From NCBI GenBank assembly GCA_949317995.1, contig OX439036.1, forward strand, positions 106,557,669-106,621,668: DNA of 64,000 bases, given 5' to 3'. This document shows positions 46,401 through 55,289 of the stretch, one piece after another; positions within the stretch are counted from its first letter, which is position 1, and each line of letters opens with the position of its first letter. Origin of the DNA: Acholoe squamosa (lineage: Eukaryota; Annelida; Polychaeta; Phyllodocida; Polynoidae). Below the pieces are notes generated by a model that did no database searches, was not told the origin of the DNA, and saw nothing but the letters and a program-made list of their open reading frames with translations. Both the position numbers and the translations under genes were made by a program.

Positions 46401-49140
46401 ATTTTTGGTCATTACAATTGATACACTTTCTGCAATTTTCACATTGGTCGTTTTGTTTGCAATTTTCGCAGTTCTCACCAGGAGAGTACCCTTCAGCACA
46501 CTGGAAAATGTCCTCTGCCGTGGTTTCAAAGTCAAAAAATATGTACAGGAACTCACCCGTATTATTTGACTTAAATGAACGGTGGTAACACAGGTGATGT
46601 CCTGTCACATACCTTTGACATGCGCTGCACCACCACTCCCCACACTGATGTGTGGAAACCTTCCTCCTTGACCTGTCAAGGACCTTGTTGCATGTGAAAC
46701 ATTGCCAGTATCGCTCACATTCTGACAGGAGAGACTCAGGGGTCCTCCGCTTATGACTTGGTTGTTTAGGTTCTTTGTGTCGTTCAAAGCAAGCACGACT
46801 TCGACAGGTCATGTTACACGCTGCACAGTTCACTTGTGCGTCGGTTATGGGACAACCACCTTGCTTGCATACAATGCAATAATCTGCACACTGATGCTTG
46901 TTTTTCTTATCAAAGGGTTGGAAGCACCCCTCACAAAAGTAACTTTTGCTGAAGAAACCAGTGATATTTTGTATGGCATGAAAATGCCCCACCCCAGAGC
47001 TAGCATCGTGATACAAATAGAGAACAGGCTTCTTTGGATTCTGTGTGTTGTCAGGGATGCGTATGAATCTATTGCCAACCTCTGAACTCACGACTGCAAT
47101 ACTAACATTAAGAACCTGCTCGAACTTGTCTATGTCGGCTAGGGTAGACTGCTGAGTTATGGACACTCCAGCCAGCTTTGAAAGGGCGATGGCCAGTTTC
47201 TTTTGATTTGTCCTGCTCTTTTCCGTCATATGTTTCTCGAAAGAATGTGGTACTTTTCTACAAGATATGATGTGCTGGACGGTGTCACCATTTCGGTTGA
47301 GACCTGCATTTCGGAGTAGGTCCTTCCATTGACCCTTGGTTACTTTGTTTTTTCTGGCCCAGCACACTGCAATGGATCTTGCCATACACATGTTGTCATT
47401 GTTGATTATGGTGACGACAGATCTTTTTTTGTGGAGACTGCTGTCGTCACCAATCAGACAATTAACATAAGACCGCATCCCCCCTCTCGGTACCCGTATT
47501 ATACCAATGTCGATACGGAAGCTGTTGTCCAATGCCAAACCTTCATGACTGTTAAGTACTGATTGAATCCGGTCAAGAATCCTCGCAGCTGTAAGCAGAC
47601 CGATGAAGGTTAAGGGGACAATAATCGGGCTTGTCAAGTGTCGATGATGGATAACAACCCTCCCCATATCTATATCAGGGTCCAGCCCTTCTGTAACCTC
47701 TCTCAAGATACTGGTGAACATTTCTCCTAGCTGATCTATGAGATTAGCTAAGAATTCACCTTGCCAGGCCCCATTGAACAATACTTCAAAGGTGGTGTCA
47801 ACAGCCCTTGTCTTGCGAAATGTGCGAATCCCACGTATTCTGTATGTGTAGGCTGGCACCTTTTGAGAAGGTGGTGGGGTTGGTGTGGGGTCAGGACTAC
47901 TAGGTGGAGAACTCGATGGAGGTGGTGTAGATGGGGGGCTCCGTCTAGGTTTAACAGTGGGGCGTTTCTTAAATACCGGAAATAAAGGAGGGCTTGGCGG
48001 TCGCTCAAGATTGGGGCGGAGGGGTGTCCTCTGTACCTTGTTTGGCTTATCAGAATCATCAGGACTATGAGCACGCTTAGATCTAGTGGGTTCTGGTTCA
48101 ACATATGGCACTGAGAGACGACTAGGACCCGGCTCGGCATATGGCACTGAGAAACGACTGGGACCTGGCTCGGCATATGGTACTGAGAGACGACTGGGAC
48201 CGGGTTCTGGCACTGGTTGCAGAGAGGAATCGTGACTAGGAGTTGGGTCTGCTATTGTTGCATGTGAATTACTAGGATCTGGTTCCATCATTGACACTGG
48301 AACTGGCTCCACGACTGGAACCTTTTGACAACGCCGAGACCTACCTTCTTGAGTTTTAGTCTTTTGAATGGGTAGGTGCCGCAGTGGGTTGTTTCGCCGG
48401 CCTGACCTTAATCGCATCTTAAGTGGTGGATCGTCATCTACAGGAGATGTGAGGCTACTGGATATTTGATCATCTAACCTCTGATCAAGAGGTTGAGGCA
48501 AATTCTCACTATCCAACTGTTGGTCGCTTACTACTGTAGCAGTAGGCAACAAATCATAACTATCATTAACTAAATCATTGACTGGTGGATTATGACTACC
48601 CACTGTTGTGACAGTGGTCAAAGACTTATGACTCGGTAATGATTCATTGAAACCTTGACTTTCTACCCCACCCTCCCAAGGTCCGTCATTTAACAAAGCA
48701 TCAATGTATGGCAAAGTCTCAACATCTGGCATGGCTATTTCCTGGTTGGCTGCTGTCTCTGAATGGGTAGGATTAATAGCGTTGTTGCCCCCTTCACCAG
48801 GCACCCAATCTCCATCCTTCAGCAGGGCCTCTATATAATCCATATAATCCATATAAGACCGGTCCTGGAAAAGAAGAAAAAAAAAATCCTTACCGACAAT
48901 AGAGTAATACTGATGCTCATCAAATACAAATTCCTACTGCACACTCCATCTTATGATAATCATAAAACTAGGATTATTGTAACACTTTTTGCTAAGAAAA
49001 GTACAGACAAAACTAATACATACCTCCTCATTATCGTGCCATGTCCTATCTTGTACAAGGGAATCCACATAATTCTCTAGATCAAACCGGTCCTCCTCCA
49101 CCTCCATACCCTCTATCACTGCATTCACATCATCAGCCAT
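43472..49140 (-). CDS. Protein-primed family B DNA polymerase, with intron and a frame break
   Basis: This polymerase replicates the element from its ends. Residue numbers count from the ATG at 48852. A disordered Pro/Ser-rich N-terminal region (about 60-335) holds three copies of a 13-residue repeat near 216-255. A conserved Polinton N-domain and Cys/His zinc-binding stretches follow (about 640-880). Exonuclease motifs are FFDFETT (772-778), HNMKSFDG (905-912) and YCVSD (1033-1037). Polymerase motif A is DFTSLYP (1369-1375). Motifs B (NSFWGKFG) and C (YYDTDS) lie in a different frame that ends at 43472. The frame changes by a net -1 between about 44614 and 44597, beside a CCCCCTAGGGGG palindrome. 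The second frame has no ATG at its 5' edge, so it is the 3' part of the same gene. A 159-bp intron (48865-49023) separates a 39-codon first exon (49024-49140). Confidence 0.92.
48865..49023 (-). other. Small spliceosomal intron near the polymerase 5' end
   Basis: On the minus strand the donor is GAG|GTATGT (exon ends at 49024). The acceptor follows a strong pyrimidine tract, TTCTTCTTTTCCAG|GAC (exon resumes at 48864). Splicing is phase 0 and keeps the frame open into the long polymerase reading frame. Reading straight through the intron hits a stop. Confidence 0.7.
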
Positions 49141-49509
49141 TAATGGTGAGAGCTGAAAATAACATATTACCTACAATACCTCCTTTCTAACCTAATCATA
49201 ATAATCATGTAACAATTTGCACTTACAACACATACAAGTCTCCTACAATACCTACTCTCTAACCTAGTCATGATAATCATCAGTTTGCTACAACTTACAA
49301 TACATCGAGGTCTCCCCACAATACCTACCTACTAGTCATAATGAAATCTAACAATTTGCACTTGCAATACATCGAGGTATCCATTACCTACTCTCTAACC
49401 TAGTCATGCAAATAATTAAAGTACATCGAAGTATCTATTTTCCAACGATACCTATTTTCTAACCTAAATGATCCCTACAACACATTAGCTTCTCCATTTA
49501 TATGGATGC
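49141..49509. repeat. Degenerate tandem repeats upstream of the polymerase start
   Basis: The phrase AATACCTACTCTCTAACCTA and TCATGATAATCAT-like tails recur at about 65-75-bp spacing (near 49175, 49250, 49320, 49385 and 49450). An acceptor-like ATTTTCAG (minus strand, exon side from 49152) sits just before the polymerase ATG, so the transcript may begin further upstream. No other gene is seen. Confidence 0.5.
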
Positions 49510-50334
49510 TCACTTCTCGGTCAAAAGAGGTGAGGTAAAATCAAAATCTATAACTTGTAGAGGCATGTCTAACCACTCCCCATTGGCAAAATTAACAAGC
49601 ATTTTGTACATGGGGCACGATGGTGTTTGGAATGGGGGTGACTCTTTTCTCCCTCTCATCCCATCTATCAGATCCAAAATAGGGATGGGTAGGGGTAACT
49701 CATCGACAGCATTATATAATGTACCTCTGCGCCCATTCACATGATTTGACACCTGTTCTATAACTACTCTTGCACACATATTCTGAAGTTGGAACCCCTC
49801 CCCAAACTTGAATTTCTCTAATACCCTTATGGCTTCTTCCTGTGCCACAAAGGCACGTACTCTAGGAGGGCCAATACTGTTTAGAGCAGTGTGTGCTAAT
49901 TCTTTACAGCTCAAAACTTTTCTTGAATGCCAACCTGCACTGGACATAGCCGAAATCCATTTATCTCGCTGGCCTTTCACCTTTTCTGCAGACTCTCTAC
50001 AATTCCGCTGAGAAGCTCTATATATTGGAATTCTTTTCATATCCCAAATAATACTCGGGGCATCCTCTAATGATTCTTCTGAGGGGAACTCATTCTCATC
50101 AGGGTACATGTAAGGTGCCAGCAGGAACATTTCCATTAGACTCTTTTCCCACAGTTCAAACGGTTCAAGAAATAATGGATGAGACTCAGAGTACACATCT
50201 TTGCATGCTTCAACCCATTTTTCTTTTGTCAATCTTCCCCAATATTTCTTCACCTGACAGGCATCTATGGGTTCTTCAAGATATGCGTATGAATCAGAGT
50301 CAGATAAGCTATCAGAGTCAGATAAGTTTGCCAT
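49510..50334 (-). CDS. Orphan Polinton accessory protein (274 aa)
   Basis: I do not recognise this protein. I start it at the ATG at 50334; the frame extends slightly further upstream but without another ATG. The N-terminus is acidic and Ser-rich (SDSDSLSDSDS, residues 4-14). The body looks globular and rich in Trp and Glu (VKKYWGRLTKEKWVEA, FELWEKSLMEMFLLAPY, RDKWISAMSSAGWHSRK). It has no signal peptide, membrane segment, zinc motif, or the His-Asp/Glu-Cys pattern of adenain proteases. It sits upstream of the polymerase on the same strand, possibly inside a long first intron of that gene. An unrecognised replication or virion accessory role is possible but unsupported. Confidence 0.6.
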   Translation of the reverse strand: MANLSDSDSLSDSDSYAYLEEPIDACQVKKYWGRLTKEKWVEACKDVYSESHPLFLEPFELWEKSLMEMFLLAPYMYPDENEFPSEESLEDAPSIIWDMKRIPIYRASQRNCRESAEKVKGQRDKWISAMSSAGWHSRKVLSCKELAHTALNSIGPPRVRAFVAQEEAIRVLEKFKFGEGFQLQNMCARVVIEQVSNHVNGRRGTLYNAVDELPLPIPILDLIDGMRGRKESPPFQTPSCPMYKMLVNFANGEWLDMPLQVIDFDFTSPLLTEK

Positions 50335-50349
50335 GTTTAAACGATTATC

Positions 50350-50510
50350 AACTACAGAAACGTTTTTTTTTTTCACTAAAGAAACGTTTTTTTGTTTTCA
50401 CTACAGAAACGTTTTTTTCCACTACAGAAACATCTTTTTTTTCACTACAGAAACGTTTTTTCCACTACAGAAACGTCTTTTTTTTTTTTTTACTACAGAA
50501 ACGTCTTTTT
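50350..50510. repeat. ACTACAGAAACGT-T(n) repeats
   Basis: Seven copies of (C)ACTACAGAAACGT followed by T-runs lie at 21-28-bp spacing, directly upstream of the orphan minus-strand gene. On the plus strand each resembles a pyrimidine tract plus CTACAG splice acceptor. Small plus-strand frames here are translations of the repeat. Confidence 0.8.
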
Positions 50511-50771
50511 CACAGCATTCGCCCCTGGAGGAATTAGTAGGCCACCTGAAAATAACAGGTATATAGCCCTAGTAACCTTTGCTTCGAGAAACATTTCGTT
50601 TTTGTGATATTACTCAGTTAAAAAAGTACAATCAGAATAATATACAAGTGCCACATATCAAATCAAAGCCCACAATTACCCATATATGTTCATACTATTC
50701 ATATACACTCTTTTTACTATACTGTCACGTGAAAACTATGTTTAGAATTATAAAATATTTGTTCAATTACC

Positions 50772-50837
50772 TGTTCCAAGTCAAAATCTGCTAAAAACGA
50801 CTCCAAACCATCACTATCTGGGTGAGAATTCTCCATC
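50772..50837 (-). other. Candidate small coding exon on the minus strand
   Basis: A 22-codon segment starts with ATG directly after an acceptor-like TTTTATTTTAG and ends at CAG|GTAATT, a good donor. It encodes an acidic peptide (PDSDGLESFLADFDLE). The peptide resembles in spacing the LENYVDSL, YIEALLKD and YIDALLND segments at the polymerase N-terminus. It could be an upstream polymerase exon or belong to the orphan gene. This is unproven. Confidence 0.35.
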
Positions 50838-50839
50838 TA

Positions 50840-52608
50840 AAATAAAATAGAATACCCCAGGTAAATCATAATGACTTTAAAACATTCCTCCTTAAAAGTA
50901 TATTGGTTTCAAAAAGACAGACATCACGTTTTTTCTATGTATAATAACCATGCAATAGACTTTGTAACAACAGTCATAATTATCTGAAAATCTACACTAT
51001 ATAGCATGAGAATAACGCAGTCCTGTCAATTGTACCTTAATTATACACTAGGGGGCAGCACATTACAGAGAGGTAACCATAACACACCTGTATGTTTACC
51101 TACTAGTACACTAGAGGGCGGCACCATACAGAGAGGTGACCACTACTATACTGATCAAAGCACTTACCTAGATTACATATGTAGGGGCTCCTAATTACTC
51201 CATGCAGCCTCTTAGAATAAAGAGCTGATAATGTCCAGGCAAAAGTCAATGCTCAGGTGTGGAGATCCGACCTCCAGAAAGGATCTTCAGAAGATCCTTG
51301 AAGCAGGATCCAGATAGGATCCACCCAGAAGGTGAATAAAAACGTTCAGGTGAGTGATCAGTCCTATCACTCATAAAAGATGAGATGGTGAGTGATCTAA
51401 CACCCCCAGACACGACCTCAGGAGCATGACAAATAGTGGCTATGCAGGTGAGGGATCCAACCTCAAATACCCTACAGGAAGTCCATATGTGAGCATCCCA
51501 CACAGAAATGTCCATGCACAAGATCCACACAGGATCCACCTCCTGGAGTCACCTTTCAGACAAGGAGCAAGATGTCCAGGTGAGTGATCCAACACCACAC
51601 CCACGACCTCCTGGCTGTGAAAACCAAGGATATACTGGTAAAGAATCCGACCACCCCTTCACCCCCAACAAGGGAGGGGCATGTAGAGGGAGATATAGCC
51701 CACTCCTGTAACACACAGGGGTTGTAGGGCAGGGTTTCCAGGTAAAGGTCCGTGCTGGGAGTCAAAGACTGATCTTTGAGCTCCAGTGGGACTCCTGGGA
51801 CAGCTGTAGCACGACTGATGACTGACCAGGTGTACAGACCATCTTATATACATGAATCTGGTCATCTAGTCAGGCTGGAGGGGGCCTATTCAAAGACACT
51901 GTTCCTAGGCTAAAAGTGTGCTCTATACTCTCAAAAACATACCAGAAGTGCTATGTTGGATCCACTTGAGTGCCTTGTCTCACCTCTCCATGTCCTGCAA
52001 ATCATTGACCATCTCAGCAGAAGTCAATTATTAAGAATATTGTTTGCATCTTGTTTGCCTACCCCCAACGACCTCCCTGCTTCTTATAGGTCTAATGAGC
52101 ATCTTGTTTGCCTACCCCCAATGACTTCCCACCATCTTCTAGGCCCTACAGTTTGACTTCCAATTAATGATGTTTGCCATTTTGAAGTAGACTGTGTGGT
52201 CTCCAGTTTGCATGTTAGTACATGATGAAGTATTCAGTTTGTTCTACTCCATGATTTCGTGAAATTCTCAAGGATAATGTTTCCCTACTCCATACTGTGA
52301 TTGCAACCTTTTTTAGTCATTCAGATTAGCCCAATTGGACGACAAAAATCAGTACAATTGCAATGAATTCATTCCTAAACAAATTCACGACATTGCACAA
52401 TAAAAAACGTGATTATACACGTTTTTATTACAGCCTATTTCAGCAATTTTTTACAGCCACCATAGTGTATGCCTATTCCCCATTCAATTAGTGATGTTGA
52501 TAATACAGGTATTCGACTTTGACCCTTATCAGATATGGATAGCATATCTGGACTTTGGTAGGCATCCTAACAACAGATACACCCACCATCAATTGTCATT
52601 CAATCATT
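50840..52608. other. Polinton non-coding region before the membrane-protein genes
   Basis: No convincing coding region over about 1.8 kb. It contains a 63-bp tandem duplication with two CTCF-like motifs (51046-51122). From 51240 to 51600 there is a GATCC- and CAGGTGAGT-rich stretch with several perfect splice-donor-like words (about 51349, 51446 and 51576). Short duplications of TTGTTTGCCTACCCCCAA occur near 52049 and 52107. It may hold promoters and untranslated exons. Confidence 0.45.
51046..51122 (+). promoter_or_regulatory. Two CTCF-like motifs in a tandem duplication
   Basis: CACTAGGGGGCAGC (51046-51059) and CACTAGAGGGCGGC (51109-51122) both fit the core consensus bound by bilaterian CTCF. 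They lie 63 bp apart inside a small duplication. A similar CACCAGGGGGCAGT is at 59291-59304 in the host flank. Function is only suggested by the motif. Confidence 0.3.
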
Positions 52609-53220
52609 ATGGGAGTCGGATCATACATTCTATTTCTTTCCCTCTTTGCTACCATGGATGCTTGGATCCCTTGTGCAGGTAGGGTGTGTCTGTGTACACC
52701 TGATTACAAAACAGTCAATTGTAGAGGGCCTGAGGTTCAATTTATACCAGATTTCAGCCCAGTCACGTACAGGATTGCAAGCCATATCTATATTGTGGGC
52801 ACAAGAATCAGGAGTCTGAATGGATTGGATGTGTCTAAATGGAAATCATTACAATCTATACATGTATCAGACAATGCTCATTTGTTATATTGTCAAAAGG
52901 AACTAAAGGGTTTATTGAAGAAAAGAGGAGATATTCTAATCAGTATGCCATGCCCTCAAATACCATTTTCTACTCATTCTCCTCCCGTGGATAGCACTGT
53001 CTCTCTACCAGATAACACTACCTGGCCTATGTTTAATACTACTACTATACACAACGTGTCCCACACACCTGTATGGGTGTTTGGAGTTGTTCCTGGATGT
53101 TTGGTTGTATCAGTCATTGGTGTTTTGGTGATTGTCTTTTTAGTTAAAAAACAATGTCAAAAACGGAAAGTGGCTGTTCAAAGTGCCATCTATCTACCAA
53201 CAACTATGGAGTTTGAATAG
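52609..53220 (+). CDS. Type I membrane protein with LRR-like ectodomain (203 aa)
   Basis: The protein starts with a hydrophobic signal peptide (MGVGSYILFLSLFATMDAW). A Cys-rich cap follows (C22, C27, C29, C38, in CLCTPDYKTVNC), then a sequence with leucine-rich-repeat spacing (about 52-95) closed by a Cys near 95. Three N-glycosylation sequons sit in a stalk (N136, N143, N149). A single transmembrane helix (about 155-179) leads to a short basic tail. This is the layout of small LRR receptors and adhesion proteins. It is not part of the known Polinton core. I chose the ATG at 52609 because it opens the signal peptide; the frame extends upstream. With the LRR gene at 54111 it may form a surface-protein pair, perhaps for attachment. 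That role is inference. Confidence 0.7.
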   Translation: MGVGSYILFLSLFATMDAWIPCAGRVCLCTPDYKTVNCRGPEVQFIPDFSPVTYRIASHIYIVGTRIRSLNGLDVSKWKSLQSIHVSDNAHLLYCQKELKGLLKKRGDILISMPCPQIPFSTHSPPVDSTVSLPDNTTWPMFNTTTIHNVSHTPVWVFGVVPGCLVVSVIGVLVIVFLVKKQCQKRKVAVQSAIYLPTTMEFE

Positions 53221-53377
53221 CTTTCACACCTCATGGGAAATAGCATGAGATACACGCAAATCAGTGAGTAGTGTCAGTTTTGGTCATAGCAAGAAAGCCT
53301 GGACATCAGGAGGGTCGCACACAGAGCATAAAAACGTCACTTACTTATTACTTTCAACATTCTCTCTATATCTCAAG

Positions 53378-53821
53378 ATGGATACTGCAGCCGTGACAGT
53401 CTTCCAACTATTGGATGGTACAATTGACATGCTGAGCGTGGAGTTTCCTCTATCTAACAGACTAAAGGTAATAGTAATACATAAAGAGTGTGGAGGTAGT
53501 GGTGTAGTAGGCCTATCCCCCACTGAGGACACTACTGGAGAATTATTTTCATATTTTACCACCAGTGATTGGAAACAACTAATGAGTAAGACAGGAGTGG
53601 TAATAGAACTATTTGACAAAGGTATATTGAGTACCATACGACTTGAGCACTTCCTCATTACAAAAATGGAGGAGAACAAGATCTACTTCATCAGGAAGGC
53701 AGCAGATATTAAACCAGTAAAGGTAAATAGATATGAATGTGAACGATTTTTTGAGGGCATGAAGCAGATAGATGACTACAGAAAACTACCAATTCAGGCT
53801 ATCATGAATGGTGACATGTAA
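53378..53821 (+). CDS. Unknown protein between the two membrane proteins (147 aa)
   Basis: I do not recognise a firm family. The ATG at 53378 is chosen because it follows AAG and lies about 50 bp after a CATAAAAA element; the open frame begins earlier. The sequence has two beta-then-helix stretches: VFQLLDGTIDMLSVEF..VIVIHKE followed by SDWKQLM, and FLITKMEENKIYFIRK followed by NRYECERFFEGMKQID. This pattern loosely recalls PC4-type single-strand-DNA-binding folds, as does the right-end gene, but the match is weak. It has no signal peptide or membrane segment, so it is probably intracellular. Its position between two membrane-protein genes on the same strand suggests co-acquisition. Confidence 0.5.
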   Translation: MDTAAVTVFQLLDGTIDMLSVEFPLSNRLKVIVIHKECGGSGVVGLSPTEDTTGELFSYFTTSDWKQLMSKTGVVIELFDKGILSTIRLEHFLITKMEENKIYFIRKAADIKPVKVNRYECERFFEGMKQIDDYRKLPIQAIMNGDM

Positions 53822-54110
53822 CTCAGACAATAGTGACATGTACTACTAGTATGGAGTGTGTGGGGTACGACCCTGTGTGTATGTTTAGGTAGTTGTCATG
53901 GTGACAAGGAGACACCGAGGAGTGGTGGTATAAGGGGCAAGGTTTGGGGTGTCCAGACAGCAGCTAGGGGGAGGGGGCAGCGACCCCCTGCACTGTGTGT
54001 ATGTGTGTGAGTGAGTGAGAGGGTGCCCACGGCGTGGTGGCAGGCAGAAGCAGCACTTGAGTGGACACTCAGTGTACTCCTAGAGCTGACCCTAACAAGG
54101 ACATACCACA
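53822..54110. promoter_or_regulatory. Spacer with a TATA-like element before the second LRR gene
   Basis: About 290 bp of G- and GT-rich sequence. GGTATAAGGGG near 53928 could be a TATA box for the gene at 54111, about 180 bp downstream. No other feature is seen. Confidence 0.3.
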
Positions 54111-55217
54111 ATGCTTCTTACCTGGATTTTCGTCCTTGTATTCCTAACTGTAGCTTGTGATAGCTACAGGTGTGGTGATTGTGAATGTATACCCCCCAGG
54201 GGGCTCATATCATGTACACATTCTAGGCTCAGGCATTATCCTAAAGTACCCATGACTGGACTATTCAGAACTCTGGATCTGAGATTTAATAGAATCAAAT
54301 CACCACCCTCAAAGGATATTATCACACAGTTTACCAAGATTGATCTCAGAGGAAACCCTTTAAACTGTACAGGGGTCGAGTTCTATATAGACAATAGGAT
54401 CCTACAAGATGCATGCCCATGGACACAAATATCCAATAGTTCTATACCCTCCCCTACACTGGAGACTGGTAACATGAGGAATAAGGGACCCAGTATTACT
54501 TATCACGACCCTGCTGGTCATGTAGCACAACCACCACAGCCTACACTTACCATAGCAGTAAGTACCACTGGAGTAATTGGTATGTGTGTTACAGTGTCTT
54601 TATTTGTGGGACTATGTTTGAGAAGAAGAAAAAGGAATGCTGCTTCTAGGAATTGTGTTGAACAGGATTCTATCACTAGTTCTGAGACATCACTTAGACT
54701 CCTCCAGGATGCTGCCCATGTCTGTGACCCAAGTGTACCCATGGAGGTTGAGGATCAAGGAGATTACATCACCCTTCCCGCTGGTCCTCCTCCAGCTGTC
54801 AACATAACATCCTCAGTACAAGTGCACTCAGAAGACGTCATGGATGTCATTCCACCTTCCCCACACCCCCCACCACCCTCCAGTCACACAGGAGGGTCCC
54901 AGGGGCCGCCACCACGACCACCACCACCCTCTGGTGATGTCAGGAGGCTGCCAACACCTACCGGAGCTTCCCCACGGCCGCCACCAGCGCCACCAGGTGA
55001 CAGGAGTGACCAGGCTCACCAGGGGGAGCACCTAGCAGTACCTAGTGGTCGCAAACGTCACAGGAGGCCAGCCTACACTGTCGGGAATCTAAAGCATCAG
55101 AGGCTGCATCCCTACCCCTTCAGACACAGTAAGAGACATGCTACCTCTGCCCCAGTCCCTCTAAAGAAACGTAAAAGGATGAGTAGGGGTGGTGTGAATA
55201 AAAAAAGAAAAATATAA
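54111..55217 (+). CDS. Large LRR type I membrane protein with Pro-rich signalling-like tail (368 aa)
   Basis: A signal peptide (residues 1-16) precedes an LRR N-terminal cap with C21, C24, C26 and C35. Two leucine-rich-like repeats follow (LFRTLDLRFNRIKS, TKIDLRGNPLNCTG), with a C-terminal Cys at about 102. A stalk with sequons leads to one transmembrane helix (about 145-170) and a stop-transfer RRRKR. The cytoplasmic tail (171-368) has an acidic segment ending GDYITL (217-222, a YxxL motif), a long Pro-rich region (about 225-297) with many PxxP words, and a strongly basic end (KKRKR, KKRKI) like nuclear-localisation signals. It looks like a signalling receptor. It shares its ectodomain plan with the 52609 gene, so the two may be paralogues or independent captures from the host. 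An AATAAA overlaps the 3' end of the frame (about 55197). Confidence 0.72.
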   Translation: MLLTWIFVLVFLTVACDSYRCGDCECIPPRGLISCTHSRLRHYPKVPMTGLFRTLDLRFNRIKSPPSKDIITQFTKIDLRGNPLNCTGVEFYIDNRILQDACPWTQISNSSIPSPTLETGNMRNKGPSITYHDPAGHVAQPPQPTLTIAVSTTGVIGMCVTVSLFVGLCLRRRKRNAASRNCVEQDSITSSETSLRLLQDAAHVCDPSVPMEVEDQGDYITLPAGPPPAVNITSSVQVHSEDVMDVIPPSPHPPPPSSHTGGSQGPPPRPPPPSGDVRRLPTPTGASPRPPPAPPGDRSDQAHQGEHLAVPSGRKRHRRPAYTVGNLKHQRLHPYPFRHSKRHATSAPVPLKKRKRMSRGGVNKKRKI

Positions 55218-55289
55218 GAACTGTATTATTCATGATAAGGTAAAGACAGTAAGCTATTGGTCTGGTGGTTTTGAGTTATGGTTTTAGCA

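Noticed and set aside
46230..46556. Antisense and alternative-frame ORFs within the polymerase gene
   Set aside because: These are shadows of the long polymerase frame and lack independent signals.
50070..50607. Phe/Lys-rich plus-strand frames
   Set aside because: They are antisense to the orphan gene and then translate the ACTACAGAAACGT repeats.
51246..51539. 97-codon minus-strand frame as a possible missing protease
   Set aside because: It consists of GATCC-rich repeat translation and shows no His/Asp/Cys arrangement of adenain.
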